Assembly (NCBI RefSeq): GCF_900168195.1
Contig: NZ_FUYX01000002.1
Coordinates: 69,501-133,500 of the forward strand
Direction of reading: 5' to 3'
Length of the DNA stretch: 64,000 nt
DNA from: Allobosea thiooxidans
GTDB lineage: Bacteria; Pseudomonadota; Alphaproteobacteria; Rhizobiales; Beijerinckiaceae
This document shows positions 1 to 7,970 of the stretch, one piece after another. Under the pieces are notes generated by a model. It had not been told where the DNA came from. It saw only the letters and a program-made list of their open reading frames with translations, and searched no databases. Within the stretch, counting starts at the first letter, position 1. The number at the start of each line of letters is the position of its first letter. A program made the position numbers and the translations under genes.

Positions 1-1
1 C

Positions 2-232
2 ACTGCGCCGCAGGCTCCCTATACGCAGATGCTGATGGCGGCGACGCTCGGTTCGGTGGCCTGGCCGGTTCCGGCTGGCACCAGCAAGGGGTGCGATTTC
101 GAATGCCCCATTCCCGGCATCGAGCCAATGTCTGGAGGTGGCGCAAACGCTCGGTCCTTACGGCCCATCAAAGACGAAGACGTTCTCAGCCATGCCACGG
201 CCGCAGCCGTCGATGGCGAAGACGCCGCCTGA
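2..232 (+). CDS. possible 3' end of a gene entering from the left edge (very uncertain)
   Basis: A frame is open from base 2 to a TGA at 230-232. Its first residues (PQAPYTQMLMAATL) faintly resemble the PYT-x-LL-x-A segment near the C-terminus of oligopeptide or PhnK-type ABC ATPases, but the rest shows no family signature. It would overlap the end of the convergent IclR-SMP-30 gene by 75 bases, which argues against it. The opposite strand of bases 1-157 has no sustained frame. I see nothing else in this edge segment. Confidence 0.18.
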   Translation, partial: TAPQAPYTQMLMAATLGSVAWPVPAGTSKGCDFECPIPGIEPMSGGGANARSLRPIKDEDVLSHATAAAVDGEDAA

Positions 233-1864
233 AAGCGGCGCCTCCGCCAGTTGCTGGGCCGAGAGACGGATGCGTGCCGATGTCACATAGAGTGTTTCGC
301 GGTTCGGGCCGCCGAAGGTGCAACTCGTTGGGCGCGGCACCGGCAGGCTGATCGTCTGGTCGATCCGCCCGTCCGGGTCGAAGCGGATCAGCTGCCAGCC
401 GTCCCATTGCGCGCTCCAGACATGACCTTCGCTGTCGACGGCCAGCCCGTCGGGAACACCCATGTGGTCGAGGGTCTGGGCGAAGACGCGCCGGTTCGCG
501 ATCGTCCCGCTCTCGGCGTCGAAATCGTAGACGAAGATCGTCCGGGCCAGCGAGTCGGTGAAATACATGCGCCGGTCATCGGGGCTCCAGCCCAATCCGT
601 TGGAAATGCCGATACCGCGCTCGAGGCAATGCACCGAGCCGTCGCGATCGAGCCGGTAGAGGCTGCCGGCCCCCGGAGCGACGCCCATATCCATGGTGCC
701 GGCCCAGAAACGCCCGCGCGAGTCGCATTTGCCGTCGTTGAAGCGGTTGTTCGGCTTATCGACTTCGGGGTCTACCAGCTGCGTGGTCTGGCGCGTCTCG
801 GGATGGAACAGGGCGAAGCCGGATTGGGTGGCGAGCACCAGGCCGCCGGTCGAGCAGGGCGCGAAGGCTCCGACGAGCTCTCCAAGCTCGACGACGTGGT
901 CCGTCCCTTCTGCCGGGTCGGAGCGATGCAGGGCAGGCGCGAGGATGTCCACCCAGTCGAGCCGCTCCTGCGCCTCGTTCCAGACCGGTCCCTCGCCGAG
1001 GAAAGCCTGGGTTTGGATCACGCAGCGGGCTCTCGTCGTCGTCATGGCAGAGCGTCTCGTTTCCGGTTGTGAGAAGGCCGCCTGGCCGGTGATGCGCGCC
1101 GCCGCCTTCAGGAGGTCGGCGCCGATCTCGTGGAGGCGATCGGCCGTCAGGCGAAAGGCGGGCGCGACGACCGCCAGCGCCCCGATCGCGCGCCCGCCAT
1201 GATCGAGGATCGGCGCGGCGACGGAGCGCTGCCCCATGGCGAATTCCTCGTCCTCGATGGCATAGCGGCGCGCCTTGGCGATATCGAGCTGGGCGTCGAG
1301 CAGGGGCAGTTCGGTCAGGCTGCGCGCAGTGTGCGGGACGAGCTTGAGCCGGGCCAACATGGCAGGTCGCAGCGCGCGTTCGGCGAAGGCGAGGATCGCC
1401 TTGCCGGCGGCGGTGCAGTAGCCGGGCAGGATGCTCCCTTCCGCAAGGGCGATGCCCCCGACCGCGCGCGTCTCCAGCACTTTCGAGCAGACGATGTCGG
1501 GGCCGTGCGGCAGAGCGACGAAGACCGTCTCGCCGGTCTGGACCTGCAGGCGGACGAGTTCGGGCTCGATCAGGGTCGGCAGGTCGAGGTCGGCCTGGGC
1601 GAAGCGCGCGAACTCGATCAGCTTCCAGCCGAAGCGATAGCGGTCGTCGCGCCGTTCGAAGCGGATCAGTCCGCGCTCCAGCAGGGCGGCAAGGATGCGG
1701 TGCACGGTCGCCTTCGGCAGGGCGGATGCACGCACGAGCTCGCTGAAGCTGGCGCTGCCGCCCGCCTCCGACAAGGCTTCCAGCAGCCCGATGCCCTTCT
1801 GCAGCGCCGCTGTGCCGCGCGCCGGGTCGCCGTCCCGCGATGCCTCTCCGGCCGTCTCGATCAT
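158..1864 (-). CDS. IclR-type regulator fused to an SMP-30/gluconolactonase domain
   Basis: One uninterrupted 568-residue chain. Residues about 20-80 are an IclR winged helix (ALPKATVHRILAALLERGL), and about 90-265 are the IclR effector domain. From Met274 a complete SMP-30/regucalcin lactonase follows, opening with FLGEGPVW, whose Glu291 is the usual metal ligand; later come FNDGKCD, ISNGLGWSPDD and PDGLAVDSEG, supplying the expected Asn, Asn and Asp ligands. An earlier in-frame ATG at 1918 lies inside the operator palindrome; ATG 1864 is chosen because GGAGG sits 10 bases before it. No stop separates the halves. It is divergent from a sugar ABC importer, so it probably senses the sugar or its lactone and may hydrolyse the lactone too. 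The domains are clear; dual function is inference. Internal initiation at Met274 could also release a free lactonase. Confidence 0.9.
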   Translation of the reverse strand: MIETAGEASRDGDPARGTAALQKGIGLLEALSEAGGSASFSELVRASALPKATVHRILAALLERGLIRFERRDDRYRFGWKLIEFARFAQADLDLPTLIEPELVRLQVQTGETVFVALPHGPDIVCSKVLETRAVGGIALAEGSILPGYCTAAGKAILAFAERALRPAMLARLKLVPHTARSLTELPLLDAQLDIAKARRYAIEDEEFAMGQRSVAAPILDHGGRAIGALAVVAPAFRLTADRLHEIGADLLKAAARITGQAAFSQPETRRSAMTTTRARCVIQTQAFLGEGPVWNEAQERLDWVDILAPALHRSDPAEGTDHVVELGELVGAFAPCSTGGLVLATQSGFALFHPETRQTTQLVDPEVDKPNNRFNDGKCDSRGRFWAGTMDMGVAPGAGSLYRLDRDGSVHCLERGIGISNGLGWSPDDRRMYFTDSLARTIFVYDFDAESGTIANRRVFAQTLDHMGVPDGLAVDSEGHVWSAQWDGWQLIRFDPDGRIDQTISLPVPRPTSCTFGGPNRETLYVTSARIRLSAQQLAEAPLSGGVFAIDGCGRGMAENVFVFDGP

Positions 1865-1870
1865 CGCTTC

Positions 1871-1899
1871 TTGACCTCCGCAAGCCCCGACCCTACGAT
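1871..1899 (+). promoter_or_regulatory. possible sigma70-type promoter for the sugar ABC operon
   Basis: TTGACC at 1871-1876 and TACGAT at 1894-1899 are separated by 17 bases, and transcription would start just inside the tandem operator that follows. It overlaps the 5' end of the divergent regulator. This is a consensus guess only. Confidence 0.28.
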
Positions 1900-1916
1900 G
1901 TTCTACATTATAAAAC
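1900..1916. promoter_or_regulatory. upstream, imperfect copy of the IclR-type operator
   Basis: GTTCTACATTATAAAAC is a degenerate copy of the perfect palindrome that starts 19 bases further on: the left arm is identical and the right arm has two changes. Paired operators about two helical turns apart are usual for IclR proteins, which bind as dimers of dimers. Confidence 0.5.
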
Positions 1917-1918
1917 AA

Positions 1919-1935
1919 GTTCTACGATGTAGAAC
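1919..1935. promoter_or_regulatory. 17-bp IclR-type operator palindrome
   Basis: GTTCTAC-GAT-GTAGAAC is a perfect inverted repeat with 7-base arms. It lies 14 bases before the ABC binding-protein start and 55 bases before the regulator start, in the divergent promoter. The same GTTC-N9-GAAC layout recurs at 48477, 48649 and 54720. The palindrome is seen directly; that the fused IclR protein binds it is inference from position. Confidence 0.72.
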
Positions 1936-1949
1936 TAAGGGAGGGCGAG

Positions 1950-3209
1950 ATGACGATGTTCGATCGACGCGCCGTTCTGGCGGGGATGGCCGCCACGGCT
2001 GCGATGCCGGCAGGCGGGAGTGCGCAAGCCCGCACCAAGATCACCTACTGGGCCTGGACCGAGCATGTTGCCGCCGCCAATGCGGTGAAGGGCGAGTTCG
2101 AGAAGCAGAACCCCGGCATCACAGTCGAGGTTGCCAACCTCAACCCCTTCGATCTGCAGGACAAGTTCCTGGTCGCGCTCGCGGCGGGCGCCGGTGGCCC
2201 CGATGTCGCGCTGATCCTGCAGCGCCGCTTCGACGGCTACCTGCCGACGGGCGGCCTGCTCGACACCACGGCTGCGATGGCACCGCTCAAGGACAGCTTC
2301 CCGGCCAGCGTCTACGCCTCGCTCGGTACCGGCGGAAAGACCTTCGCCGTTCCGTACGACCAAAATCCAGCCCTCTACTTCTACCGGGCGGACATCTTCG
2401 AAGCGAACGGCATCAAGGCGCCGCTCGAAACCTGGGAGGACGTGGTCGCTGCCGGCCGAGTCCTGGCGGCGAAGGGCATCTTCATCGGCCACGTCTCGAG
2501 CCCGAGCGGGGTGCCGGGCGTCGCCAATTTCGTGCAGTACCTGCAGTCGCGCAATGCGCAGATCTTTGCGGCGGATGGCAAGGTGATCCGCGACAACAAG
2601 CTCGCGCGCGAGACGCTGCAGTTCTATTTCGACCTCGCCCGCAAGGAGAAGGTCGCCTTCGAGTCGCGCAACAATGCGCCCGAGTTCTTCCAGGCGATCA
2701 AGGACAGCAGGATTGCCGGCTACGCCGTGCCCGCCTGGGCGGTCTTCCGCCTGCAGAAGGAGGCGCCGGAGCACGCTGGCAAGTGGCGCGTCATGCCCTG
2801 GCCGAAATGGAGCAAGGATCAGCCGGCGACGACCGGGGCCTGGGGCGGCAACGTGCTCGCCATTCCGAAATCCTCCCGCAACAAGGAGGCGGCGCTGAAA
2901 TGGGCGATGTTCATCGGGGCCAATGAGCTGACGCAGGTGAAGATCTGGCAGGAGGGCCATCTCGTTCCGGCCTTCGCGCCGGCGCTGCGCTCGCCCGAAC
3001 TGCTCAAGGGCGAGGCCTATCTCGGCGGCCAGTCGATCTACGAGGCCGGCCTCAAGGACCGCACGCTCAACGGCTTCAACTATTTCGACTGGGCCAAGGC
3101 CGAGGTGATCATCGGCAACGAGCTCGACCTGATGTTCGGCGGCAAGAAGTCGCCTGCCGACGCCTGGGCCGAGGTCGAGAAGCAGCTCGCCGGCCAGCTC
3201 GGCCGCTGA
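1950..3209 (+). CDS. ABC sugar-importer solute-binding protein (family 1)
   Basis: A 419-residue periplasmic binding protein of the MalE/UgpB type. The N-terminus has a twin arginine (DRRAVLAG) followed by a short hydrophobic stretch ending in alanines, suggesting Tat export. The mature part opens ITYWAWTEH and later has FAVPYDQNPALYFYR and KWAMFIGA segments typical of carbohydrate-binding lobes. ATG 1950 follows a GGGAGGGCGAG ribosome site. The two permease genes start 14 bases downstream. It delivers the sugar of the divergent lactonase/dehydratase pathway; the exact sugar cannot be read from the sequence. Confidence 0.9.
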   Translation: MTMFDRRAVLAGMAATAAMPAGGSAQARTKITYWAWTEHVAAANAVKGEFEKQNPGITVEVANLNPFDLQDKFLVALAAGAGGPDVALILQRRFDGYLPTGGLLDTTAAMAPLKDSFPASVYASLGTGGKTFAVPYDQNPALYFYRADIFEANGIKAPLETWEDVVAAGRVLAAKGIFIGHVSSPSGVPGVANFVQYLQSRNAQIFAADGKVIRDNKLARETLQFYFDLARKEKVAFESRNNAPEFFQAIKDSRIAGYAVPAWAVFRLQKEAPEHAGKWRVMPWPKWSKDQPATTGAWGGNVLAIPKSSRNKEAALKWAMFIGANELTQVKIWQEGHLVPAFAPALRSPELLKGEAYLGGQSIYEAGLKDRTLNGFNYFDWAKAEVIIGNELDLMFGGKKSPADAWAEVEKQLAGQLGR

Positions 3210-3223
3210 CCGGTGAGCCGCCG

Positions 3224-4135
3224 ATGAGCACGACGACGGCCATGAAAACGGGAAGGGCAGCGTTCGGGCCGCGGCTGCGCCGCGGGCTGGTCCCCTATCT
3301 CTTCCTCGCGCCCTTCTTCCTGACCTTCATCGCCTTCTGGCTCGGGCCGATCATCGCCTCGCTGGTCTATTCCTTCACCGACTGGCGGGGCTTCGCCTCG
3401 CCGCGCTTCATCGGGCTCGGCAACTACACCAAGCTGTTCGCCGACCCGCGCTTCTGGGTGGCGCTGAAGAACACGCTGTTCTACGGGCTCGCCTATGTCA
3501 CGATCCTGAATGTCTCGGCCCTGGCGCTGGCGCTCTGCCTCGACAGCGCGTGGCTGCGCTTCAAGAACGCGGTCAAGGTCGGCTTCTTCCTGCCGGTGAC
3601 GATCAGCCTCGTCGTCGCGGCGGTGATCTTCGAGATGATCTTCGCCAAGGGCGTCGGCCTCCTGAACATCGTGCAGAAGGGCCTCGGTCTCGGCGAGATC
3701 GACTGGCTCGGCGACCCGCGTTTCGCGATCTGGGCGATCATCATCCTGCGGGTCTGGCGGGCGCTCGGCTACTACGCCGTGATCTATTTCGCTGGGCTCC
3801 AGGGCATTCCGAACGACGTCAAGGAAGCGGCGCGCCTCGACGGCTGCAGCCCCTGGCAGGTGACGCGCTACGTCACCTTGCCGCTGCTCAAGCCGGTCAT
3901 CCTCTTCGGCGTGATCATGTCGACGATCTGGGCCCTGGAGCTCTTCGACGAACCCTGGGTGCTGACCAAGGGGGGGCCCGCCGACAGCACGTTGACCATC
4001 GTGATCTATCTCTACCAGGCCGGCTTCCAATACGTCGAACTCGGCTATGCGGCGGCGGTCTCCTATGTGCTGACCCTGATGATCGTGGCGATCGCGATCG
4101 TCCAGAAGCTCCTCTCCGGGCGGGAGGTCGCATGA
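3224..4135 (+). CDS. sugar ABC transporter permease (MalF/UgpA type)
   Basis: A 303-residue inner-membrane permease with about six hydrophobic segments. The cytoplasmic coupling loop reads EAARLDGCSPWQVTRYVTLP, a good match to the EAA motif that docks on the ATPase. The N-terminus (GLVPYLFLAPFF) is typical of the UgpA/MalF branch. The stop overlaps the next permease's start in ATGA, so the two are translationally coupled. It forms the channel with the downstream permease and receives sugar from the preceding binding protein. Confidence 0.92.
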   Translation: MSTTTAMKTGRAAFGPRLRRGLVPYLFLAPFFLTFIAFWLGPIIASLVYSFTDWRGFASPRFIGLGNYTKLFADPRFWVALKNTLFYGLAYVTILNVSALALALCLDSAWLRFKNAVKVGFFLPVTISLVVAAVIFEMIFAKGVGLLNIVQKGLGLGEIDWLGDPRFAIWAIIILRVWRALGYYAVIYFAGLQGIPNDVKEAARLDGCSPWQVTRYVTLPLLKPVILFGVIMSTIWALELFDEPWVLTKGGPADSTLTIVIYLYQAGFQYVELGYAAAVSYVLTLMIVAIAIVQKLLSGREVA

Positions 4136-4971
4136 GCGAACCATCTCGGGACGACGCGCCCACACCGGGCCTTGCCGCCTATCTCGGCACACTGCTCGTG
4201 CTGGCCTTGCTCGCGCTCGTGCTGACGCCGGTGCTGTGGGCGGTGCTCTCCGCCTTCAAGTCTCGCGCCGATATCTTCGCCGGCGATGTCTGGCCGCGGC
4301 GCTGGTCGCTGGAGAATTTCGACGATCTTCTGGCGAAGACGCTCTATCTGCGCTGGATGCTGAACAGCCTGGTGGTGGCGCTCGCCAGTACGGCGCTCGG
4401 GCTGCTGTTCTGCTCGCTCGGGGGCTATGCCTTCGCCAAGTTCGACTTCCCGGGCAAGACGGTCATGTTCTGGATCGTGATCGCTTCGGTCTCGATCCCG
4501 GCCTTCACCACCGTTATCCCGCTTTTCGGCTGGCTCGCCCGGCTCGGACTGCTCGACACTTATATTGTCCTGATCCTGCCCTTCGCCGCCAATGCCTTCG
4601 GCATCTTCCTGATGCGGCAATATGCGGTCGCGATCCCCACCGAGCTGCTCGATGCCGGGAGGATCGACGGCGCCGGCGAGTTCCGCCTGTACTGGAGCGT
4701 CGTGCTGCCCCTGCTGCGCCCGGCGCTCGGCACCGTCGGCGTGCTGATCTTCATCGCCTCCTGGAACAGCTACATCTGGCCGCTGGTGATGATGCGCACC
4801 GACGAGATGCTGACCTTGCCGGTCGGCGTCGCGACGCTGAAGGGCGACCAGCTGCCCGAATACGGGATGCTGATGGCGGCGTCGGTGCTGTCGAGCGTGC
4901 CGATCATCATCGCCTTCCTGATCATGCAGCGCCAGTTCATCGCGGGCCTGACCCAGGGCGCGGTCAAGTAG
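4132..4971 (+). CDS. sugar ABC transporter permease (MalG/UgpE type)
   Basis: A 279-residue partner permease starting at the ATGA overlap with the preceding gene. It has about six membrane segments and the EAA-like loop DAGRIDGAGEFRLYWSVVLP. The N-terminal PVLWAVLSAFKSRADIF and the WNSYIWPLVMM segment are characteristic of MalG/UgpE proteins. No ATP-binding subunit follows: the next genes are metabolic enzymes. The importer must borrow an ATPase encoded elsewhere, as happens with shared UgpC/MsmX-type subunits. Confidence 0.92.
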   Translation: MSEPSRDDAPTPGLAAYLGTLLVLALLALVLTPVLWAVLSAFKSRADIFAGDVWPRRWSLENFDDLLAKTLYLRWMLNSLVVALASTALGLLFCSLGGYAFAKFDFPGKTVMFWIVIASVSIPAFTTVIPLFGWLARLGLLDTYIVLILPFAANAFGIFLMRQYAVAIPTELLDAGRIDGAGEFRLYWSVVLPLLRPALGTVGVLIFIASWNSYIWPLVMMRTDEMLTLPVGVATLKGDQLPEYGMLMAASVLSSVPIIIAFLIMQRQFIAGLTQGAVK

Positions 4972-4989
4972 TCATCGGAGCACAGGTTC

Positions 4990-5730
4990 ATGGACCTCGA
5001 ACTGAATGGGAAGGTCGTGATGGTGACGGGCGCGGCGCGCGGCATCGGGCTGACCAGCGCGCGCCGCTTCGCCGCCGAGGGCGCGCTGGTCATGCTCGCC
5101 GACCGCGACGCCGGCACGCTGACCGAGGCGGCCGCTACCGTGCCGGGCTCGCGGACGGTCGCGGCCGATCTCACCGCGGACGGCGCCGCCGATCGGGTGC
5201 TGGACGCGACACTTTCCGCCTTCGGTCGCCTCGACGTGCTCGTCAACAATGCCGGCATCAGCGAACCGGCACCGATCGCCACGACCACCCCGGAATCCTG
5301 GCGCCGGGTGCTCGCGGTCAATCTCGACGCCGTCTACCTGCTGTCGCGGGCGGCGATGCCGGCTCTCGCGCAGAGCAAGGGTGCGATCGTCTCGCTCGCC
5401 TCCTTCGCCGGCAAGCGCGGCACGCTGTTCGGCGACAACACCTCCTATTCGACCTCCAAGGCCGGCGTCATCGGCTTTACCCGCGCGCTCGCCATCGAGG
5501 CGGCCAAGGTCGGCGTGCGCGTCAATGCCGTTGCGCCCGGCCCGGTCGCGACCGAACTGATCAAGGCACTGACGCCCGAACAGCTCAAGCGCGTCACCGA
5601 TTTTGTGCCGCTCGGCCGCATGGCCGAGACCGACGAAATTGCCGATCTCCTGCTTTTCCTGTCGTCGTCGCGTTCGAGCTACATCACCGGCGAGGTGGTG
5701 AACGTGAACGGCGGGCTCTACATGGATTGA
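4990..5730 (+). CDS. SDR-family oxidoreductase
   Basis: A 246-residue classical short-chain dehydrogenase. The cofactor motif TGAARGIG is at residues 13-20, NNAG near 87, and the catalytic YSTSK has Tyr153 and Lys157. The C-terminus ends with the usual [11 protein letters not shown] segment. It lies 18 bases after the permease and 8 bases before the dehydratase. In a non-phosphorylative sugar pathway an SDR of this kind oxidises the sugar to its lactone, or a later hydroxy-acid. Which of the two SDRs in this operon does which step is unknown. Confidence 0.9.
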   Translation: MDLELNGKVVMVTGAARGIGLTSARRFAAEGALVMLADRDAGTLTEAAATVPGSRTVAADLTADGAADRVLDATLSAFGRLDVLVNNAGISEPAPIATTTPESWRRVLAVNLDAVYLLSRAAMPALAQSKGAIVSLASFAGKRGTLFGDNTSYSTSKAGVIGFTRALAIEAAKVGVRVNAVAPGPVATELIKALTPEQLKRVTDFVPLGRMAETDEIADLLLFLSSSRSSYITGEVVNVNGGLYMD

Positions 5731-5738
5731 AGGCCGCC

Positions 5739-6911
5739 ATGGCACTCCCCGACGACCCGCTCACCATCATCGCGACCCGGCACTGGCTGGTCTACATCCC
5801 CTTCGACAGTCCGATCGTCTGGGGCTCCGGCAAGCGTGCCGGCTCGACCCGTCTGGTCGTCGAGGTGACGACCGCCTCCGGCATCAAGGGCTATGGCGAG
5901 ACGATCGCGCTGCTCGATTTCGTCCCGGTCGTTCTGGAGAAGGTCGTGCTGCCGCTCGCGCTTGGCCGCAGTGTCGCCGATGTCGAGCGGCTCCACCGGC
6001 ACGTACTCGGCGCCGGCTATTACCATCATGAGCGGGCCGCGGTGATGGCGCTCGCCGCGGTCGAGATGGCGATGTGGGATGCGCTCGGCAAAAATGCCCG
6101 CCTGCCGCTGCATGCCCTGCTCGGCGGCGCCTATCGCCGCGAGATCGAGCTCGCGGCCTATCTGTTCGTCGCCGATCCCAAACCCTGTGCCGAGACGGCC
6201 CTCCGCTTCCGCGACGAGGGTTACACCACCTTCAAGGTCAAGATCGGCCATGACGAGAAGAGCGACATCGCCTTGATGGAAGCCGTGCGCCGGGTCGTCG
6301 GCGACGCGCCGCTGCGGGCCGACGTGAATGGTGCCTGGTCGCCAGGCACAGCACGGCGCCAGCTGGAGAAGCTGAAGGGGCTGGATCTCGCCTATGTCGA
6401 GCAGCCGCTCGTCCTGCACGACATTGCCGGTCATGCCGAGCTGCGGCAGGCCCAGACGGTGCCGATCGCGATCGACGAAGGCGCCTATACGCTCGGCGAT
6501 GTCGGCAATGTCGTGCGCGCCGCCGCTGCCGACGTGATCCTGCTCGATCCGCATGAGGAGGGGGGCATCTGGCAATGCGTCAAGGCTGCGGGCGTGGCGG
6601 AGGCGGCGGGTATTCCCGTGACGCTGCATTCCGGCGGCGAGCTCGGCCTGTCGCAGGCGGCCTATCTGCATCTCGCGGCCTCGATCCCGAATATGAACAT
6701 CGCGATCGACACCGAATATTACTATCACAGCGTCGACATCATCACCGAAGCCTTCGTGATCCGTGACGGGCGTCTCGACGCTCCGCAGGAGCCCGGTCTC
6801 GGCGTGTTGCCCGATCTCGACGCGCTCGAACGCTTCCGCTCCAGCAAGGTGATCGGGGCCTATCTCGACCCTGACCGGCCCGGCTGGTTCGCCGAGAAGC
6901 CGAAATACTGA
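5739..6911 (+). CDS. enolase-superfamily (mandelate racemase/muconate lactonizing enzyme) protein
   Basis: A 390-residue protein with the N-terminal capping domain and TIM barrel of the MR/MLE family. The second-strand base motif KVK is at Lys166/Lys168 and metal ligands are Asp195 (ADVNGAW), Glu221 (YVEQPL) and Asp246 (IAIDEG). At the sixth strand, where MLE-type enzymes usually carry a lysine, it has Asp270-Pro-His272 instead, so chemistry may differ from canonical MLE. With a lactonase, two SDRs and a sugar importer around it, an aldonic-acid dehydratase is the likeliest role. A cycloisomerase or epimerase is possible. ATG 5739 is chosen because it opens the capping domain and sits just after the SDR stop. 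Confidence 0.85.
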   Translation: MALPDDPLTIIATRHWLVYIPFDSPIVWGSGKRAGSTRLVVEVTTASGIKGYGETIALLDFVPVVLEKVVLPLALGRSVADVERLHRHVLGAGYYHHERAAVMALAAVEMAMWDALGKNARLPLHALLGGAYRREIELAAYLFVADPKPCAETALRFRDEGYTTFKVKIGHDEKSDIALMEAVRRVVGDAPLRADVNGAWSPGTARRQLEKLKGLDLAYVEQPLVLHDIAGHAELRQAQTVPIAIDEGAYTLGDVGNVVRAAAADVILLDPHEEGGIWQCVKAAGVAEAAGIPVTLHSGGELGLSQAAYLHLAASIPNMNIAIDTEYYYHSVDIITEAFVIRDGRLDAPQEPGLGVLPDLDALERFRSSKVIGAYLDPDRPGWFAEKPKY

Positions 6912-6921
6912 GGACATCGCC

Positions 6922-7647
6922 ATGCGCTTCCACGATCGTGAAGTGGTCGTCACCGGCGCCGGGCGCGGCATCGGACGGGCGGTGGTGGCGCGCTTCCTCG
7001 TCGAGGGCGCCCGCGTCGCTGCAATCGATCTGGAGCCGCCGGCTGACGCGAGCGATACCGAACAGCTGTCCTGGCACGGTTTCGACATTACGGATGAAGG
7101 CGCCGTGGCGGCCTTCTTCGCGGGACGCAATCGCTGTGACGTGCTCGTCAACAATGCCGGCATTCCGGGCGAGGGCGCGCTTGCTGCGCTGACCACGGCC
7201 CATTGGAACCGCGTCTTCGCCGTCAATGTCACGGCCCAGATGCTGATGGCGCAGGCGGCCTTGCCGCTGATGCGGGCTGGGGCCAGCATCGTCAATCTCG
7301 CCTCGGTCGCGGCCCATATCGGCTTTGCCGAGCGAGCCGCCTATTGCGCCTCGAAATCGGCCGTTCTCGGACTGACGCGTGCGCTCGCCATCGAATTCGC
7401 GGGCAGGGTGCGGATCAACTGCATCTGCCCCGGTACCGTCGATACGCCCTGGATCGCCCGCCTCGTCGGTGACGGCGCCGACCGTGACGAACGCATGGCG
7501 GCGATGGCGGGCCGTCAGGCAATCGGCCGCCTCGGTGCACCCGGTGAGATCGCCGCGGCAGTGGCCTTCCTGGCATCCGAGGACGCAAGTTTCATCACCG
7601 GGGCGATCCTCACCGCCGATGGCGGCATGACCATCGCCCCGACGTGA
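6922..7647 (+). CDS. SDR-family oxidoreductase (second in operon)
   Basis: A 241-residue short-chain dehydrogenase beginning 10 bases after the dehydratase stop. TGAGRGIG is at residues 11-18, NNAG near 77, and Tyr141/Lys145 form the YCASK active site. It is clearly distinct from the first SDR of the operon. Co-transcription with a dehydratase suggests it oxidises a 2-keto-3-deoxy intermediate or the starting sugar, as in oxidative L-rhamnose/L-fucose-type routes. A hairpin at 7722 probably ends the operon. Confidence 0.9.
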   Translation: MRFHDREVVVTGAGRGIGRAVVARFLVEGARVAAIDLEPPADASDTEQLSWHGFDITDEGAVAAFFAGRNRCDVLVNNAGIPGEGALAALTTAHWNRVFAVNVTAQMLMAQAALPLMRAGASIVNLASVAAHIGFAERAAYCASKSAVLGLTRALAIEFAGRVRINCICPGTVDTPWIARLVGDGADRDERMAAMAGRQAIGRLGAPGEIAAAVAFLASEDASFITGAILTADGGMTIAPT

Positions 7648-7970
7648 TGCGATAGGAATTTCTGTCTTTGAATGCGTCCGCTTTTGGCGCGACGCGGTTT
7701 CAGTCACCGCAACCAAACAATAGCCCATCTTCCCACGAGACGGGCTTTCTGCGTTCAGAACGGATCGCCAGAAGCCGCCCCATCTCGCCGTGCAGCGCCG
7801 TCACGCCCTTGCGCAGTCGCGGATGCGCCAGCCATCGGGCGCCCCCGGGCCGTGCGCCTTGCCTTCGACCAGCTGTGCACGATATTTGATCTGCCGACCG
7901 CCGCCGGCCCGGCGCCGTTGCGATGGGCCATGATCGTTGGCGGTGTCATCGCGCTCAAGCCGGCAAATCA
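7648..7970. other. 323-base intergenic segment
   Basis: Short frames here have no family resemblance. The only structure I see is the hairpin at 7722-7750. The right end presumably holds the promoter of the MFS gene, but no convincing -35/-10 pair stands out. Confidence 0.5.
7722..7750 (+). terminator. probable terminator of the sugar operon
   Basis: AGCCCATCT and AGACGGGCT form a 9-position stem with one mismatch around a 7-base loop, followed by TTTCT. It lies 75 bases after the last SDR of the operon. Confidence 0.45.
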
